In this document: positions 23,360 through 31,638 of the stretch, one piece after another | How the letters are laid out: each line of letters begins with the position of its first letter | How positions within the stretch are numbered: position 1 is the first letter of the stretch | Program-made: the position numbers and the translations under genes | Notes under the pieces: model-generated | Told to the model about the DNA's origin: nothing | The model's database searches: none | Seen by the model: the letters and a program-made list of their open reading frames with translations, nothing else | Assembly (NCBI RefSeq): GCF_000720175.1 | Contig: NZ_JOIX01000120.1 | Location: 1-33,769 of the forward strand | Source: Streptomyces sp. NRRL S-337 | GTDB lineage: Bacteria; Actinomycetota; Actinomycetes; Streptomycetales; Streptomycetaceae | Direction: 5' to 3' | Length of the DNA stretch: 33,769 nt

Positions 23360-23389
23360 CCCGGCCCCGGCGGAACGGCCCCCCTACGC

Positions 23390-23438
23390 ACACGGCGCGA
23401 CGGCCCGGTACCGAGAGGACCGGGCCGTCGCGCCGTGT
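23390..23438. terminator. Very strong bidirectional terminator after nucS
   Basis: A perfect 20-bp inverted repeat (23390-23409 with 23419-23438) with a 9-nt loop, extended by CGTA/TACG pairs outside a bulge, lies between two convergent stop codons. Confidence 0.85.
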
Positions 23439-23449
23439 CGTACGGGGCG

Positions 23450-26095
23450 TTATGCGGCCGGGGCGCTCTGCGTGCCGGCGGACGAGGCCGTGCCGTCGGA
23501 GGACGTGCTGCTGCCGTCGGTGCCCGCCGGGGTGCTGCCGGTGGGCGCGGAGGCGGAGGCGGCGGTGCTCTGGGAGGGCTTTTCGGTCGTGGGGTCGCCC
23601 GTCGGGCCGGTCGGCGTGTCCGTCGGCTGGCCGGTGGGACCGGTCGGCGTGGACGTGCTGGGCTCGTCGGTCGGCGGGTGCGTGGTGCGGGTCGGCCGGC
23701 TGGTGGGCGTGGTGGGCCGGCCGGTCGGGGTGGTGGGGTCGGCGGTCGGGTCGGTCGGGTCGGTGCCGGGGTCGGTGGGTTCGCCGGTGGTGGCGGAGCC
23801 GCTGGTCGACGGGGCCGGGCTGCCGGGGCGGCCGGTCCGGGCGGGCTTGGCGCCGTGGCCGGTGGGCGGCAAACCGGTGCCGGTGGTGGGGTCCGCGGCC
23901 GGCAGGTCGGGGCTGCTGCCGTCGTCGGTGGACTGCTCGGTGCTGACCTTGTTGTCGGGGGCCTCCTCGCCGCCGGAGGTCATGCCGAGGGTGATGACGG
24001 TGCCGAAGACGGCCACCAGCAGGGCTCCGGCGCCGGCCGCGACGAGGTTGCGGCGGGCACCGAGCAGTGCCTTGACGCCCTTGCCGCCGCCGGCGCCCGT
24101 GGTGGCCGGGAGGGCCGTCGTGGCCGCCGTCGAGGAGACGTTGCGGGTCGTCACGGTCGCCGAGGTCGCCTCGGCGGTGGACGGCCGCCGCAGCTTGGCG
24201 GTGGACACCGCGTCGGGCGAGGTGGGCCCGTCCGCGCGGGGCCCGGCGGACTGCTTGCCGCCGGAGCCGGCCGGCGGGAGCTGCGGGACGGCCGTGGTGG
24301 CCGCGGAGGCGGCCCGGGACCGGTCGGTGACCAGCGCCAGCGCGCGCCGTCCGGCCACCGCGCCGTTGCGGTCGGAGAGCACGCCGCGCAGTCCGATGGA
24401 CGCCTCCAGTTCGGCGCGGGCCCGGTCGAGGCTGCCGGTGCAGAGCGCGAGGACACCCAGCTCGTGGTGGAAGTACGCCTCCTCGGCGACCTCGCCGGCC
24501 AGCCGGGCGGCCTCCTGGCCGTGCCGCAGGGCGCGTTCCCAGGCGCTCCAGTGCAGCGCGGCGGCGAAGGCGGGGGCGGCGGTACGGGCGAGCAGTACGG
24601 CCGCGCTGGCGTGTCCGCTCTCCCGGCTGCCGGTCAGTACGGCCATCGCGGCCAGCGCGGCGTCGGACTCGGCGGCGGCCCGCTCGGGGGTGACCGAGGG
24701 GTGGCCGGCCCACCAGGCGTAGTGCTGGGCGGCGGTGTGCGCCCGGGCGGTGGCGTCCTCGGCGTAGCCGGCCGCGGTGAGCTGGTCCAGGACGGTGGCG
24801 GCGAGCCGGTAGTGGCTGCCGACGGGGGTGATCAGTCCGCAGGCGAGCAGTTCGCCGAGGGCGGCGTCGGCGTGGGTGTCCTCGGTGAGGGCCGGCAGGT
24901 GCGCCTGGTGCGGCAGTTCGCCGCCGAGGGCGACGGCGAACCGCAGGGTCTCCCGGGCGGCGTCGCTCAGCCCCTCGGCGAGCAGCGGGGCGGGCGCGGC
25001 GGCCTCGCCGAGGGAGGGCAGCGGGGCGGGCGCGGCGGCCTCGCCGAGGGAGGGCAGCGGGACATCGGGGGCGTCCTCGGTACCGTCGGTCCCGTCGGCG
25101 CCGTCCGTACCGGCGGTGTCCCGGCCGCCGTCCGTCGTTCCGGGCTGCTCGGCCGGGAAGAGGCCGTAGCCGTCGTCGAGGGCGCCGGCACGGTTGCGGT
25201 GCCGGTCGCGCTGCCGGAGCAGGGCGGCGGCCTGCACGAACCGCAGCGGCAGCCCCTCGGACTCGAACCACAGGTCGGCGGCCCAGGCCGCCTCGTCGTC
25301 GGTGAGCGGCCGGTCCACGGCGCGTTCCAGCATCCGTACGCAGCCGGCCCGGCCGATGCCGCCGAGGAAGACCTCTTCGAGGTGCGATGCGGCGCTGGGC
25401 GCGGCGACGTCGGGGGTGGCGGCGATCAGGAAGGCGCATTCGGGGGTGGCGTCGAGCAGTTCGTCGAGCGCGGCGCCGCCGAATTCGAGGTCGTCGAGGA
25501 CGACGATGGCGCCGATCTCGGCGACCAGGCGCAGCAGCTCGGGCCGGTCCGGGCGGTGCTGCGGGGCCCGGTGGACCGCGGCGAACAGGGCGTACAGCAG
25601 GTCGGTGGCGGTGCGGTGGTAGCCGGAGAGCCGGACCACGCCGTCGGGGGCGAGGTCGGTGCAGGCGGTGGCGACGGCGTCCAGCAGTCGGGTGCGGCCG
25701 GAGCCTGCCGGGCCGGTGAGGCGTACGGAGCGGCCGCGGGAGAGCAGCCGGACCAGGCGCTCGATGTCCTCGGTGCGCTCTTCGAGCGTGCTGCCGTGCC
25801 CGGCGGATCCGGGCGGTCCCGGGGGCACCGGGGGTGCGGCGGCGCGGGCGGCCGTGGCGCGCTCCTGGGCGCTGAGCCTGACGGGTTCGGCGGGGCGTTC
25901 GCCGGGCGGGCAGGGCTCTATCTCGCTGCCGTCGACGGGGTTGACGGTGACGAGGTAGTTGCCCGAGACGAGCCGGACGACGCGGGCCGGGCCGCCGGGG
26001 CCGCCCTTCGCGCCGCCGAACGCGGGGGCCGGCGGATCTGCAGGAGTGCCCTGCTCGCCGTATTCCTCAGGTCCCCGGTGAGTGTTCGGGTCCAT
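23450..26095 (-). CDS. Large membrane-anchored ATPase (STAND-like) with Thr/Pro-rich extracellular tail
   Basis: This 881-residue protein begins with a short VSGNYLVTVNPVDGSE segment (44-58). An ATPase domain follows, with P-loop GPAGSGRT (128-135; Arg at the usual Lys) and Walker B AIVVLDDLE (196-204). Next come winged-helix/helical repeats, as in STAND regulators (LSDAARETLRFAVALGG; DAALGELLACGLITP), and TPR-like helices (HHELGVLALCTGSLDRARAELEAS). One transmembrane helix lies near 682-703, then a 178-residue Thr/Pro/Ser/Gly-rich tail, presumably in the cell wall. I chose the ATG at 26095 (MDPNTHRG) with GGGAG upstream; the frame opens earlier. The cytoplasmic-ATPase, single-TM, wall-tail layout suggests a surface-linked signalling or tethering protein, but the function is unknown. 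Confidence 0.82.
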   Translation of the reverse strand: MDPNTHRGPEEYGEQGTPADPPAPAFGGAKGGPGGPARVVRLVSGNYLVTVNPVDGSEIEPCPPGERPAEPVRLSAQERATAARAAAPPVPPGPPGSAGHGSTLEERTEDIERLVRLLSRGRSVRLTGPAGSGRTRLLDAVATACTDLAPDGVVRLSGYHRTATDLLYALFAAVHRAPQHRPDRPELLRLVAEIGAIVVLDDLEFGGAALDELLDATPECAFLIAATPDVAAPSAASHLEEVFLGGIGRAGCVRMLERAVDRPLTDDEAAWAADLWFESEGLPLRFVQAAALLRQRDRHRNRAGALDDGYGLFPAEQPGTTDGGRDTAGTDGADGTDGTEDAPDVPLPSLGEAAAPAPLPSLGEAAAPAPLLAEGLSDAARETLRFAVALGGELPHQAHLPALTEDTHADAALGELLACGLITPVGSHYRLAATVLDQLTAAGYAEDATARAHTAAQHYAWWAGHPSVTPERAAAESDAALAAMAVLTGSRESGHASAAVLLARTAAPAFAAALHWSAWERALRHGQEAARLAGEVAEEAYFHHELGVLALCTGSLDRARAELEASIGLRGVLSDRNGAVAGRRALALVTDRSRAASAATTAVPQLPPAGSGGKQSAGPRADGPTSPDAVSTAKLRRPSTAEATSATVTTRNVSSTAATTALPATTGAGGGKGVKALLGARRNLVAAGAGALLVAVFGTVITLGMTSGGEEAPDNKVSTEQSTDDGSSPDLPAADPTTGTGLPPTGHGAKPARTGRPGSPAPSTSGSATTGEPTDPGTDPTDPTADPTTPTGRPTTPTSRPTRTTHPPTDEPSTSTPTGPTGQPTDTPTGPTGDPTTEKPSQSTAASASAPTGSTPAGTDGSSTSSDGTASSAGTQSAPAA
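24983..25061 (-). repeat. Perfect 36-bp tandem duplication inside the ATPase gene
   Basis: A 36-bp unit is repeated exactly from 24983 to 25054 with 7 bp of a third unit. It encodes LPSLGEAAAPAP twice in the linker between the ATPase and helical parts. The copies are identical at DNA level, so the duplication is recent or homogenised, and copy number may vary between strains. Confidence 0.85.
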
Positions 26096-26423
26096 GCTGC
26101 AAGCTCCCACGTGTACCGTGCCGAATGCGCTCCGGCCGTCCGCGCGCGTCTGCCGCGGCAGGTGGCCCCCGCCGTCGCGTCCGGTCCGGTGTCCGCCGCG
26201 GATGATGGCATACGGGCGGGATCCGAACCTTAGACCCGGAGCGCGGGGCCTCGCACGGGCGGGGGCGGGCACTGCCCGAAAGCTCCCGGTTCAGCTGTTG
26301 TGGCGTGTTCTGTGCGTGACCTCTCCGGGAGCGCGCAGGGGCTTCCGGAAAGGTTGCGCAACGCTTCCGGGAGCGCGCAGGCCCCCCGTTCCTCCGGCGC
26401 GCCCCCTTCTCGTGCCCGGGCTG
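26096..26423. other. Intergenic region with direct repeats and small palindromes
   Basis: No gene is seen in these 328 bp. A 15-bp motif CCGGGAGCGCGCAGG occurs at 26325 and 26367 (42 bp apart), with the perfect palindromes TTCCGGAA (26343-26350) and GTTGCGCAAC (26353-26362) between them. It lies downstream of the STAS gene and upstream of the ATPase gene, so it may hold the ATPase promoter/operator or the STAS transcript end. Confidence 0.45.
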
Positions 26424-26747
26424 TCACACCCGGGGAAGCGATTCGGCTTCGATGCCGCCCTCGATGGCGAGGATGCGGTGGAGCCGGGTGGCGACCAGCA
26501 GACGCTGCATCTGGGGCGGCACCCCGCGCAGTACCAGCCGCCGGTTGACCCGGCCGGCCCTACGGTGTGCGCCCATGATCACACCGAGGCCGGTGGCGTC
26601 CCAGGAATCCAGCGCGGTGAGGTCCAGCACCAGGTCACCCCGACCGGAGTCGACGGCCGCGTGCAGCGCCGTCCGGGCGTCCGCCGCGCTGCGGACGTCG
26701 AGGCGGCCCTCGACGACCAGCCCGGCGTGGTCGCCCCTGATGTGCAT
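26424..26747 (-). CDS. STAS-domain protein (anti-sigma factor antagonist-like)
   Basis: This 107-residue single STAS domain has LVVEGRLDVRSAADARTALHAAV, then LVLDLTALDSWDATGLGVIMGAHRRAG. The phospho-site motif DSSG of SpoIIAA-type antagonists is D50-A-T52-G53 here, so Thr rather than Ser would be phosphorylated, if at all. Such proteins sequester an anti-sigma kinase and release a sigma factor, or act in stressosome-like complexes; no kinase or sigma gene is in the window. GGGGAG is 7 bp before the ATG at 26747. It is probably a single gene. Its partner cannot be identified from the sequence. Confidence 0.9.
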   Translation of the reverse strand: MHIRGDHAGLVVEGRLDVRSAADARTALHAAVDSGRGDLVLDLTALDSWDATGLGVIMGAHRRAGRVNRRLVLRGVPPQMQRLLVATRLHRILAIEGGIEAESLPRV

Positions 26748-26847
26748 ATGCGCTCCCCTGTGTCATGGGTTCATGCATGGACGTCTACAGATCTGACTGC
26801 CTCTCATGCGGCGAAGTTGCCGCCTGTAAGCGAACCGATACCGAATT

Positions 26848-26861
26848 CACCCCAGGGGGTG
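26848..26861 (-). terminator. Hairpin after 3-hydroxybutyryl-CoA dehydrogenase
   Basis: CACCCC and GGGGTG with a 2-nt loop, 31 bp after the stop codon of the minus-strand gene. Confidence 0.45.
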
Positions 26862-26892
26862 ACCCCATCAGGCCCAATGACCTGACGCGGTA

Positions 26893-27741
26893 TCAGTGCT
26901 CGTAGAAGCCCTGCCCACTCTTGCGTCCGATATCGCCCGCGTCGACCATGCGTCGCATGATCTCCGGCGGCGCGAACTTCTCGTCCTGGGACTCGGTGTA
27001 GATGTTGTCGGTGGCGTGCAGCAGGATGTCGATGCCGGTCAGGTCGGCGGTGGCCAGCGGGCCCATCGCGTGGCCGAAGCCCAGCTTGCAGGCGGTGTCG
27101 ATGTCCTCGGCGCTGGCCACGCCGGACTCGTAGAGCTTGGCGGCCTCGACGACCAGCGCGGAGATCAGCCGGGTGGTGACGAAGCCGGCCACGTCGCGGT
27201 TGACGACGACGCAGGTCTTGCCGACGGACTCGGCGAACTCCCGGGCGGTGGCGAGGGTTTCGTCGCTGGTCTTGTAGCCGCGGACCAGCTCGCACAGCTG
27301 CATCATCGGCACCGGCGAGAAGAAGTGCGTCCCGACGACCCGCTCGGGGCGGGAGGTGGCCGCGGCGATCTTGGTGATCGGGATGGCGGAGGTGTTGGAG
27401 GCCAGCACCGCCTCGTCCTTGACGAGCTTGTCCAGCGTCCGGAAGATCTCCCGCTTGACGTCGATCCGCTCGAAGACCGCCTCGACGACGATGTCCGCGT
27501 CGGCAGCGGCTTCCAGGTCGGTCGTGGTGGTGATGCGCGCCAGCGCCTGCTCGGCGTCGGCCGCGGCCAGCTTGCCCTTGGTGACGAACTTCTCGTACGA
27601 GGCCTCGATGCCGCCCTTGCCGCGGGCCAGGGCCTCGTCCGTCACATCGCGGAGGACCACGTCCCAGCCCGCCTGGGCGGAGACCTGCGCGATACCGGAC
27701 CCCATCAGTCCGGCGCCGATGACGGCGAGCTTCTTTGCCAC
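26893..27741 (-). CDS. 3-hydroxybutyryl-CoA dehydrogenase
   Basis: This is a 282-residue enzyme, the standard single-domain-pair length. The Rossmann motif is GAGLMG (9-14), with D32 at the end of strand 2, which favours NAD. The catalytic H139 and E151 (GTHFFSPVPMMQLCELVRG) and S117/N116 (LASNTSAIP) are present; the C-terminal dimer domain ends GRKSGQGFYEH. It reduces acetoacetyl-CoA to 3-hydroxybutyryl-CoA or the reverse. The start is the GTG at 27741 (VAKKLAVIGAG) with GAGGGGA 6 bp upstream; a longer frame to 27840 adds an unrelated Cys-containing leader. It is functionally linked to the thiolase at 8054. Confidence 0.95.
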   Translation of the reverse strand: MAKKLAVIGAGLMGSGIAQVSAQAGWDVVLRDVTDEALARGKGGIEASYEKFVTKGKLAAADAEQALARITTTTDLEAAADADIVVEAVFERIDVKREIFRTLDKLVKDEAVLASNTSAIPITKIAAATSRPERVVGTHFFSPVPMMQLCELVRGYKTSDETLATAREFAESVGKTCVVVNRDVAGFVTTRLISALVVEAAKLYESGVASAEDIDTACKLGFGHAMGPLATADLTGIDILLHATDNIYTESQDEKFAPPEIMRRMVDAGDIGRKSGQGFYEH

Positions 27742-27879
27742 TGCTGTCCCCTCACACCCTGTGCATTTGAAAGTCTGTCGGTCTTCGGGTGACGTTAGCG
27801 GTCGTTGGCGATCCATTGGTGGGTAAGAGATGCGCGTCACGCCCGCCCGTCACCCGACATGGCGGACATCACACCCGGG

Positions 27880-27900
27880 GCGGCCCTCCTGGGAGGCCGC
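27880..27900 (-). terminator. Hairpin after tetR
   Basis: GCGGCC (27880-27885) and GGCCGC (27895-27900), with TCC/GGA continuing the stem after one bulged base, lie 5 bp after the TetR stop. Confidence 0.6.
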
Positions 27901-27905
27901 GCCGC

Positions 27906-28547
27906 TCAGCCGGCCGCCCGCACCCCGTAGTTGAGGACCCGCTCGCTCAGCAGCTCCTCCATCTCGTCCAGCAGGACCAGCGCCTCGCGCGAGACCACCG
28001 CCGGCTTGCGGCCGGCGATCATCTCGTGGGCGATGGTCGTCATCAACGTCTGGTGCACCCAGTTGATCTGGCCGGCCATCAGGGCGGGCATCGGGTCGTC
28101 GTCCGCCGCCCCGGTCTCCTCCCGGAGGGTGGCCTCCAGGTCCTCGTACTGCTCGCGCTGCAGGCGCCACAGGCGGGCCTGGAGGGACGGCGAGCCGTGG
28201 ACGACCTTCATGAAGCGCTCATAGCCCTCGATGAGTCCCACCTTGGGCGAAACGCTCTCCACCTCTTCGCGCAGCTCCCGCAGGACGGCGAGGGCGGCGG
28301 ACTCCCCCGCGCGCCGGGCCCGTACGAACCGGGACAACCGGTCGACGACGCCCTTGCTGCGGTCGAAGAAGAGGTCCTCCTTCGCCGGGAAGTAGTTGTA
28401 CACCGTGTTGACGGAGACGTCGGCGGCCTCGGCGATCTCCGCGATGGTCACCGCGTCGAAGCCGCGCTCCAGGAAGAGACCGGTCGCCATGTCCGAGATG
28501 TACTGGCGGGTCTGCCGCTTCTTCCGCTCCCTGAGTCCCTCTGCCAT
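27906..28547 (-). CDS. TetR family transcriptional regulator
   Basis: This is a 213-residue TetR. The N-terminal HTH (residues about 8-58) reads KKRQTRQYISDMATGLFLERGFDAVTIAEIAEAADVSVNTVYNYFPAKEDLFF, very close to the family consensus. The C-terminal ligand domain is helical and ends SERVLNYGVRAAG. It is divergent from the Drr-like exporter, the usual arrangement for a TetR repressor and its efflux target. TAGCCT lies 6 bp before the ATG, and the only SD-like bases (GAGGG) are too close, so the mRNA is probably leaderless. An AT-rich inverted repeat in the shared 80-bp region is the likely operator. The inducer is unknown. Confidence 0.94.
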   Translation of the reverse strand: MAEGLRERKKRQTRQYISDMATGLFLERGFDAVTIAEIAEAADVSVNTVYNYFPAKEDLFFDRSKGVVDRLSRFVRARRAGESAALAVLRELREEVESVSPKVGLIEGYERFMKVVHGSPSLQARLWRLQREQYEDLEATLREETGAADDDPMPALMAGQINWVHQTLMTTIAHEMIAGRKPAVVSREALVLLDEMEELLSERVLNYGVRAAG

Positions 28548-28553
28548 GCCCTC

Positions 28554-28559
28554 AGGCTA
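28554..28559 (-). promoter_or_regulatory. Candidate -10 (TAGCCT) for leaderless tetR
   Basis: Read on the minus strand, TAGCCT is followed by 6 bp and the ATG at 28547. No convincing -35 hexamer stands out. Confidence 0.4.
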
Positions 28560-28576
28560 CCCCTGTCTGGTGTCAC

Positions 28577-28605
28577 TGAAATTTTGGGGGCATTGCAATT
28601 TTTCA
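28577..28605. promoter_or_regulatory. Candidate TetR operator between tetR and ABC exporter
   Basis: TGAAATTTT (28577-28585) and AATTTTTCA (28597-28605) are inverted (7 of 9 positions), 11 bp apart, in the only AT-rich part of this 80-bp divergent region. TTGCAA within it (28593-28598) could be a -35 box for the exporter. Confidence 0.4.
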
Positions 28606-28627
28606 TGCTCTCTGTTTTTCTTACGGC

Positions 28628-29410
<783 letters not shown>

Positions 29411-29422
29411 GAGCCGACCCCC

Positions 29423-30178
29423 ATGTCCTCCCTGCTGTCCGACACCGCGCTGGTCTTCGGCCGCTACGCCCGGCAGACCCTGCGCTCGAAGCTCCAGATG
29501 CTCTTCGGCGTGCTGATGCCGCTGCTGTACCTGCTCTTCTTCGGCCCGCTGCTGACCGGGCTGCCGCTGCCCTCGGCCGGCAGTTCCTGGCAGGTGCTGG
29601 TGCCCGGCCTGCTGCTCCAACTCGGGCTGTTCGGCGCCGCGTTCTGCGGCTTCGGCATCATCGTCGAGAAGCAGTTCGGCGTCGTCGAGCGGATGCGGGT
29701 GACGGCGGTGAGCCGCTCGGCGCTGCTGCTGGGGCGGGTGCTGCGGGACGCCGCGCTGTTCGTCTTCCAGGCGGTGCTGCTGGTGCTGGCGGCGCTGGTG
29801 ATGGGGCTGCGGGCGCCGTTGCCCGGCATCCTCATCGGCTTCGCGTTCGTCGCCGTCCTGACCGTGGCGCTGGCCTCGCTGTCGTACGCGCTGGCGCTGC
29901 GGGTGAACTCGCCGCAGGAATTCGGGCCGGTGATCAACTCGGTCACCATGCCCTCGATGCTGCTGTCCGGGCTGATGCTGCCGATGACGCTGGCGCCGGC
30001 GTGGCTGAACGTCCTCTCGCACGCCATGCCGTTCCGCTACCTCGTGGACGCGGTACGGGCGGCGTTCGTCGGCGACTACGCCTCCTCGGCGGTCCTGTAC
30101 GGCGCGGTGGTGGCGCTCGCCCTCGCCGCGGTCTCCCTGGCGCTCGGCACCCGCGCCTTCCGGAGGGCCGCGGCGTAG
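29423..30178 (+). CDS. Drr-like ABC-2 type permease
   Basis: This is a 251-residue membrane protein with six likely helices, starting SDTALVFGRYARQTLRSKLQMLFGVLMPLLYLLFFGPLL. It has the ABC-2 signature region around NSVTMPSMLLSGLMLPMTLAPAWLNVLSHAMPFRYLVDAVRA, as in DrrB-type export permeases. GGAG is 8 bp before the ATG. It pairs with the ATPase just upstream. Its stop codon TAG (30176-30178) also forms the first half of the -10 hexamer proposed for the next gene. Confidence 0.92.
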   Translation: MSSLLSDTALVFGRYARQTLRSKLQMLFGVLMPLLYLLFFGPLLTGLPLPSAGSSWQVLVPGLLLQLGLFGAAFCGFGIIVEKQFGVVERMRVTAVSRSALLLGRVLRDAALFVFQAVLLVLAALVMGLRAPLPGILIGFAFVAVLTVALASLSYALALRVNSPQEFGPVINSVTMPSMLLSGLMLPMTLAPAWLNVLSHAMPFRYLVDAVRAAFVGDYASSAVLYGAVVALALAAVSLALGTRAFRRAAA

Positions 30179-30181
30179 TCT
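30176..30181 (+). promoter_or_regulatory. Candidate -10 (TAGTCT) overlapping a stop codon, leaderless adenosyltransferase
   Basis: TAGTCT contains the permease stop codon and ends 7 bp before the ATG at 30189, which has no Shine-Dalgarno. No clear -35 was seen, so transcription from the exporter operon is the alternative. Confidence 0.4.
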
Positions 30182-30188
30182 CGCCCGT

Positions 30189-30761
30189 ATGGTGAATCTG
30201 ACGCGCATCTACACCCGCACCGGCGACAAGGGCACCACGGCCCTGGGCGACATGAGCCGTACCGCCAAGACCGATTCGCGGATCGCGGCGTACGCCGACG
30301 CCAATGAGGCGAATGCGGTGATCGGTACCGCCATCGCCCTGGGACAGCTCGGCACCGAGGTCGTCAAGGTCCTCACCCGTGTGCAGAACGACCTGTTCGA
30401 CGTGGGTGCGGACCTGTCGACCCCGGTGGCCGAGAACCCCGAATTCCCCCCGCTGCGCGTCGAGCAGAGCTACATCGACAAGCTGGAGGCCGACTGCGAC
30501 CGCTTCCTGGCCGAACTCGACAAGCTGCGCAGCTTCATCCTCCCGGGCGGCACCCCCGGCGCCGCCCTGCTGCACCAGGCCTGCACCGTCGTCCGCCGCG
30601 CCGAACGCTCCACCTGGGCCGCCTTCGAGGAACACGGCGACACCATGAACCCCCTCACCGCCACCTACCTCAACCGCCTCTCCGACCTGCTCTTCATCCT
30701 GGCCCGCACGGCCAACAAGGAGATCGGCGACGTCCTGTGGGTCCCGGGCGGCGAACGCTGA
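30189..30761 (+). CDS. ATP:cob(I)alamin adenosyltransferase, PduO type
   Basis: This 190-residue protein has the PduO-type ATP-binding start RIYTRTGDKGTTALGD (6-21), then RIAAYADANEANAVIG, VQNDLFDVGADLSTP, ILPGGTPGAALLHQACTVVRRAER and YLNRLSDLLFILAR, all diagnostic. It adenosylates cob(I)alamin to coenzyme B12 and hands it to acceptor enzymes such as methylmalonyl-CoA mutase. This fits with MeaB and the epimerase elsewhere in the window. The ATG at 30189 is right before the conserved motif. It follows the exporter permease by 10 bp, which may be read-through or a separate leaderless promoter. Confidence 0.96.
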   Translation: MVNLTRIYTRTGDKGTTALGDMSRTAKTDSRIAAYADANEANAVIGTAIALGQLGTEVVKVLTRVQNDLFDVGADLSTPVAENPEFPPLRVEQSYIDKLEADCDRFLAELDKLRSFILPGGTPGAALLHQACTVVRRAERSTWAAFEEHGDTMNPLTATYLNRLSDLLFILARTANKEIGDVLWVPGGER

Positions 30762-30872
30762 CGAGCGGGCGGCGGGGGGGGCCGGCGCTGCTGGGGCCGT
30801 GGCGGCGGGGGCCAGCTGGGACGCCGGGGCCGAGCGGCGGGGCCTAGCGGCGGTGCCGGGCGCCAGGGCCCG

Positions 30873-31466
30873 TCAGCGCAGGGTCTTCTGCTGCGGGGGG
30901 CGGGTCGCTTCGGTGGTGGGGGTGGCGGCGGGGGCGTCCTTCGGGGCCTTCTTCGGCCAGACGAGGTAGGTCACGGCGATCACGCCGTGGATCATCAGGA
31001 TGCGCAGCGAGGTGCCCTGCCAGCCGCGCAGCGACGCCGTGTCGCCGTCCGTGCCGACGTACCAGATCGCCAGCTGCAGCAGCCCGATCGCGATGGCCAC
31101 CCACACCACCGTGCGCAGCCACAGCATCCCCTCGTGCTTCGCGCGGTCCATGCCGTAACGCTTCGGGGGCCGCGGGCCGCCCGCGAAGCGGTGGGCGAAG
31201 TGCCCGTCGACCCACTTGATCGTGTAGTGCCCGTAGGCGACCGTGTAGCCGATGTAGAGCGCGGCCAGGCCGTGTTTCCAGTCGGCGGAGGCGCCGTTCT
31301 TCAGGTCGATCGCGGTGACGATCAGCAGCACCAGCTCCAGCAGCGGTTCCAGCAGGAGCACCGCCGCCCCGGTCCGCGGCATCCGCGCCAGGTAACGCAG
31401 GGCCAGGCCCCCCGCCAGCAGCACCCAGAAGCCGACTTCACAGGCGATGATCAGCGTGACGACCAC
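30873..31466 (-). CDS. Integral membrane protein of unknown function
   Basis: This 197-residue protein has about five hydrophobic segments: VVTLIIACEVGFWVLLAGGLAL, AAVLLLEPLLELVLLIVTAI, a weaker one at HGLAALYIGYTVAYG, LRTVVWVAIAIGLLQLAIWYV and LRILMIHGVIAVTYLVW. A charged loop with GPRPPKRYGMDRAKHE lies between the third and fourth. The tail after the last helix is Lys/Pro/Thr-rich and cytoplasmic or flexible. It looks like a conserved Streptomyces membrane protein, but I cannot name the family. The GTG at 31466 has a GAGAGGAGG Shine-Dalgarno. It is divergent from the sensor kinase gene. The G-rich gap 30762-30872 contains no gene. Confidence 0.82.
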   Translation of the reverse strand: MVVTLIIACEVGFWVLLAGGLALRYLARMPRTGAAVLLLEPLLELVLLIVTAIDLKNGASADWKHGLAALYIGYTVAYGHYTIKWVDGHFAHRFAGGPRPPKRYGMDRAKHEGMLWLRTVVWVAIAIGLLQLAIWYVGTDGDTASLRGWQGTSLRILMIHGVIAVTYLVWPKKAPKDAPAATPTTEATRPPQQKTLR

Positions 31467-31554
31467 GGCCGCCTCCTCTCAGGATCTTCCACCGAATACC
31501 TCAACCCTCCCAGCGGCGGCCGCCCGAAACGTCGTCACCTGCGACGATCCCGCA

Positions 31555-31572
31555 CTGCATCTTTCGATGTAG
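31555..31572. promoter_or_regulatory. Inverted repeat in the divergent region, possible operator
   Basis: CTGCATC and GATGTAG (6 of 7 complementary) surround TTTC, 66 bp before the chosen kinase start. It could be a binding site for the NarL-type regulator encoded downstream, which would allow autoregulation and control of the divergent membrane protein. Confidence 0.4.
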
Positions 31573-31638
31573 CCGCCGGAACGCGGGGATGACCGCGACG
31601 TGGAGGCAGCGGGCGCCGTCGCCGTGTTTGATGGAGGG

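Noticed and set aside
23435..26233. 932-codon plus-strand frame opposite the ATPase gene
   Set aside because: Gly/Arg-rich antisense shadow; the minus strand encodes P-loop, helical repeats and a membrane helix.
31156..31158. TTA codon in the minus-strand membrane protein
   Set aside because: The triplet is out of frame (it falls within CGT TAC), so it is not a bldA codon.
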